A stretch of DNA of 5,778 bases, taken from NCBI GenBank assembly GCA_019347855.1, contig JAHWKO010000117.1, positions 1 through 5,778 of the forward strand, in the 5' to 3' direction. Within the stretch, counting starts at the first letter, position 1; each line of letters begins with the position of its first letter. The position numbers were made by a program, and so were the translations under genes. Of this stretch, positions 5,321 to 5,778 are shown piece by piece. The notes beneath the pieces were generated by a model. The model searched no databases, was not told where the DNA came from, and saw nothing but the letters and a program-made list of their open reading frames with translations. This DNA is from Actinomycetota bacterium (GTDB taxonomy: Bacteria; Actinomycetota; Nitriliruptoria; Nitriliruptorales; JAHWKO01).

Positions 5321-5778
5321 ATGCGTGCGAGGTTCGTGTTCATCCTGTCCGCCTTGGCGTTGCTGCTGGCAGCTTGCGGCGGGGGGACCGACACCGGCCA
5401 GACCGGTGACGACGGGACGGGGGCGACCGACACCGCCACGGAGACCGAGGCGGAGTCGTCACCCACCGAGGCGATGACCTCCGAGACCGAGATGGGCTCC
5501 GGCGAGGCGGCGGTCGCGGTCGCCGAGACGTGCGACGCCGGCGTCGACGTCCTGGTGCCGGCGCTCGCCAAGTCGCTGGCCGGCAAGGGCGCTCGCACCA
5601 CGGCGACGCACGCGCAGCAGGTCTTGGCGGGCATCGGTTTCACCACCGAGCACCCGTTCCACCGGTGGCTCAAGCGCTCGCTCGTGGTGGACACCCTGTT
5701 CGGGTCGTCGAGCTCCCTGCCGACCGAGATCGGCGCGGAGCTGCTCCGTCGCGGCGGCGCCCCCCGCCTGGTCGAGCT
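5321..5778 (+). CDS. Putative secreted lipoprotein, N-terminal 152 residues (partial)
   Basis: The frame runs without a stop to the right edge, so the C-terminus is missing. Residues 1-19 are a textbook lipoprotein signal: Arg2 and Arg4, a hydrophobic core, then the lipobox L16-A-A-C19. Cys19 is therefore expected to be cleaved at by signal peptidase II and lipidated, anchoring the protein outside the cytoplasmic membrane. Residues 20-69 are a Thr, Glu, Asp, Gly and Ser-rich linker; there is no Lys or Arg between Cys19 and Lys84, so this stretch is strongly acidic and probably disordered, a typical spacer across the cell wall. A second Cys is at 71. From about residue 72 the sequence becomes domain-like, with a helical V-D-V-L-V-P-A-L-A-K stretch and later F-H-R-W-L-K-R. 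I do not recognise the domain and see no fasciclin or solute-binding signature. It diverges from the enoyl-CoA isomerase-like gene across 138 bases. The start at 5321 is supported by the AGAGGGG ribosome binding site. Confidence 0.8.
   Translation, partial: MRARFVFILSALALLLAACGGGTDTGQTGDDGTGATDTATETEAESSPTEAMTSETEMGSGEAAVAVAETCDAGVDVLVPALAKSLAGKGARTTATHAQQVLAGIGFTTEHPFHRWLKRSLVVDTLFGSSSSLPTEIGAELLRRGGAPRLVE

Noticed and set aside
5299..5694. Minus-strand open frame of 131 codons opposite the lipoprotein gene
   Set aside because: Its Ser/Val/Ala-rich product is the mirror of the acidic Thr/Glu linker, whereas the plus-strand frame has a proper ribosome binding site, signal peptide and lipobox.

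Overview
This window is high-GC DNA (about 70% G+C by eye, with G or C at nearly every third codon position). Together with the protein types, this points to an actinobacterium or close relative; I cannot name a genus. It holds six plausible coding regions with short gaps between them and no stretch over 300 bases without a gene. No tRNA, rRNA, CRISPR array, insertion sequence or attachment site is visible.

Layout. Bases 2-331 (+) are the 3' part of a small multi-pass membrane protein of DoxX type, cut by the left edge. It converges, with a 22-base gap, on the dominant gene at 354-3890 (-). That gene encodes a 1178-residue regulator joining a class III adenylyl cyclase domain, a STAND/AAA-type ATPase, a long helical-repeat region and a C-terminal LuxR-type DNA-binding domain. 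The gap upstream of the regulator (3891-3956) contains a perfect 12-bp palindrome followed directly by a second inverted repeat. A very small acidic ORF (3957-4076, +, 39 residues) reads away from it. Next come a 60-residue Arg-rich small protein on the minus strand (4098-4280) and a crotonase-fold enzyme (4424-5182, -). The crotonase has the one-glutamate active site of a delta3,delta2-enoyl-CoA isomerase rather than the two-glutamate site of a classical hydratase. Diverging from it at 5321 (+) is the start of a lipoprotein with an acidic Thr/Glu/Asp-rich linker, cut by the right edge.

How the parts may fit. The regulator can be read as a one-polypeptide switch. Its cyclase domain keeps all six canonical catalytic positions, its ATPase has intact Walker motifs, and its HTH is complete, so nucleotide sensing, possible cAMP synthesis and transcription control could be coupled. 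The palindromes beside its start are candidate autoregulatory sites. The enoyl-CoA isomerase-like enzyme belongs to lipid or acyl-CoA metabolism. Nothing in the sequence proves that it, the small proteins or the lipoprotein are controlled by the regulator. The four minus- and plus-strand genes with readable Shine-Dalgarno sequences, apart from the regulator, all use a 6-base spacer, which helps in choosing starts.

I see no clear previously undescribed multi-gene system. The most novel material is the pair of tiny proteins and the palindrome cluster next to the cyclase-ATPase-LuxR regulator.
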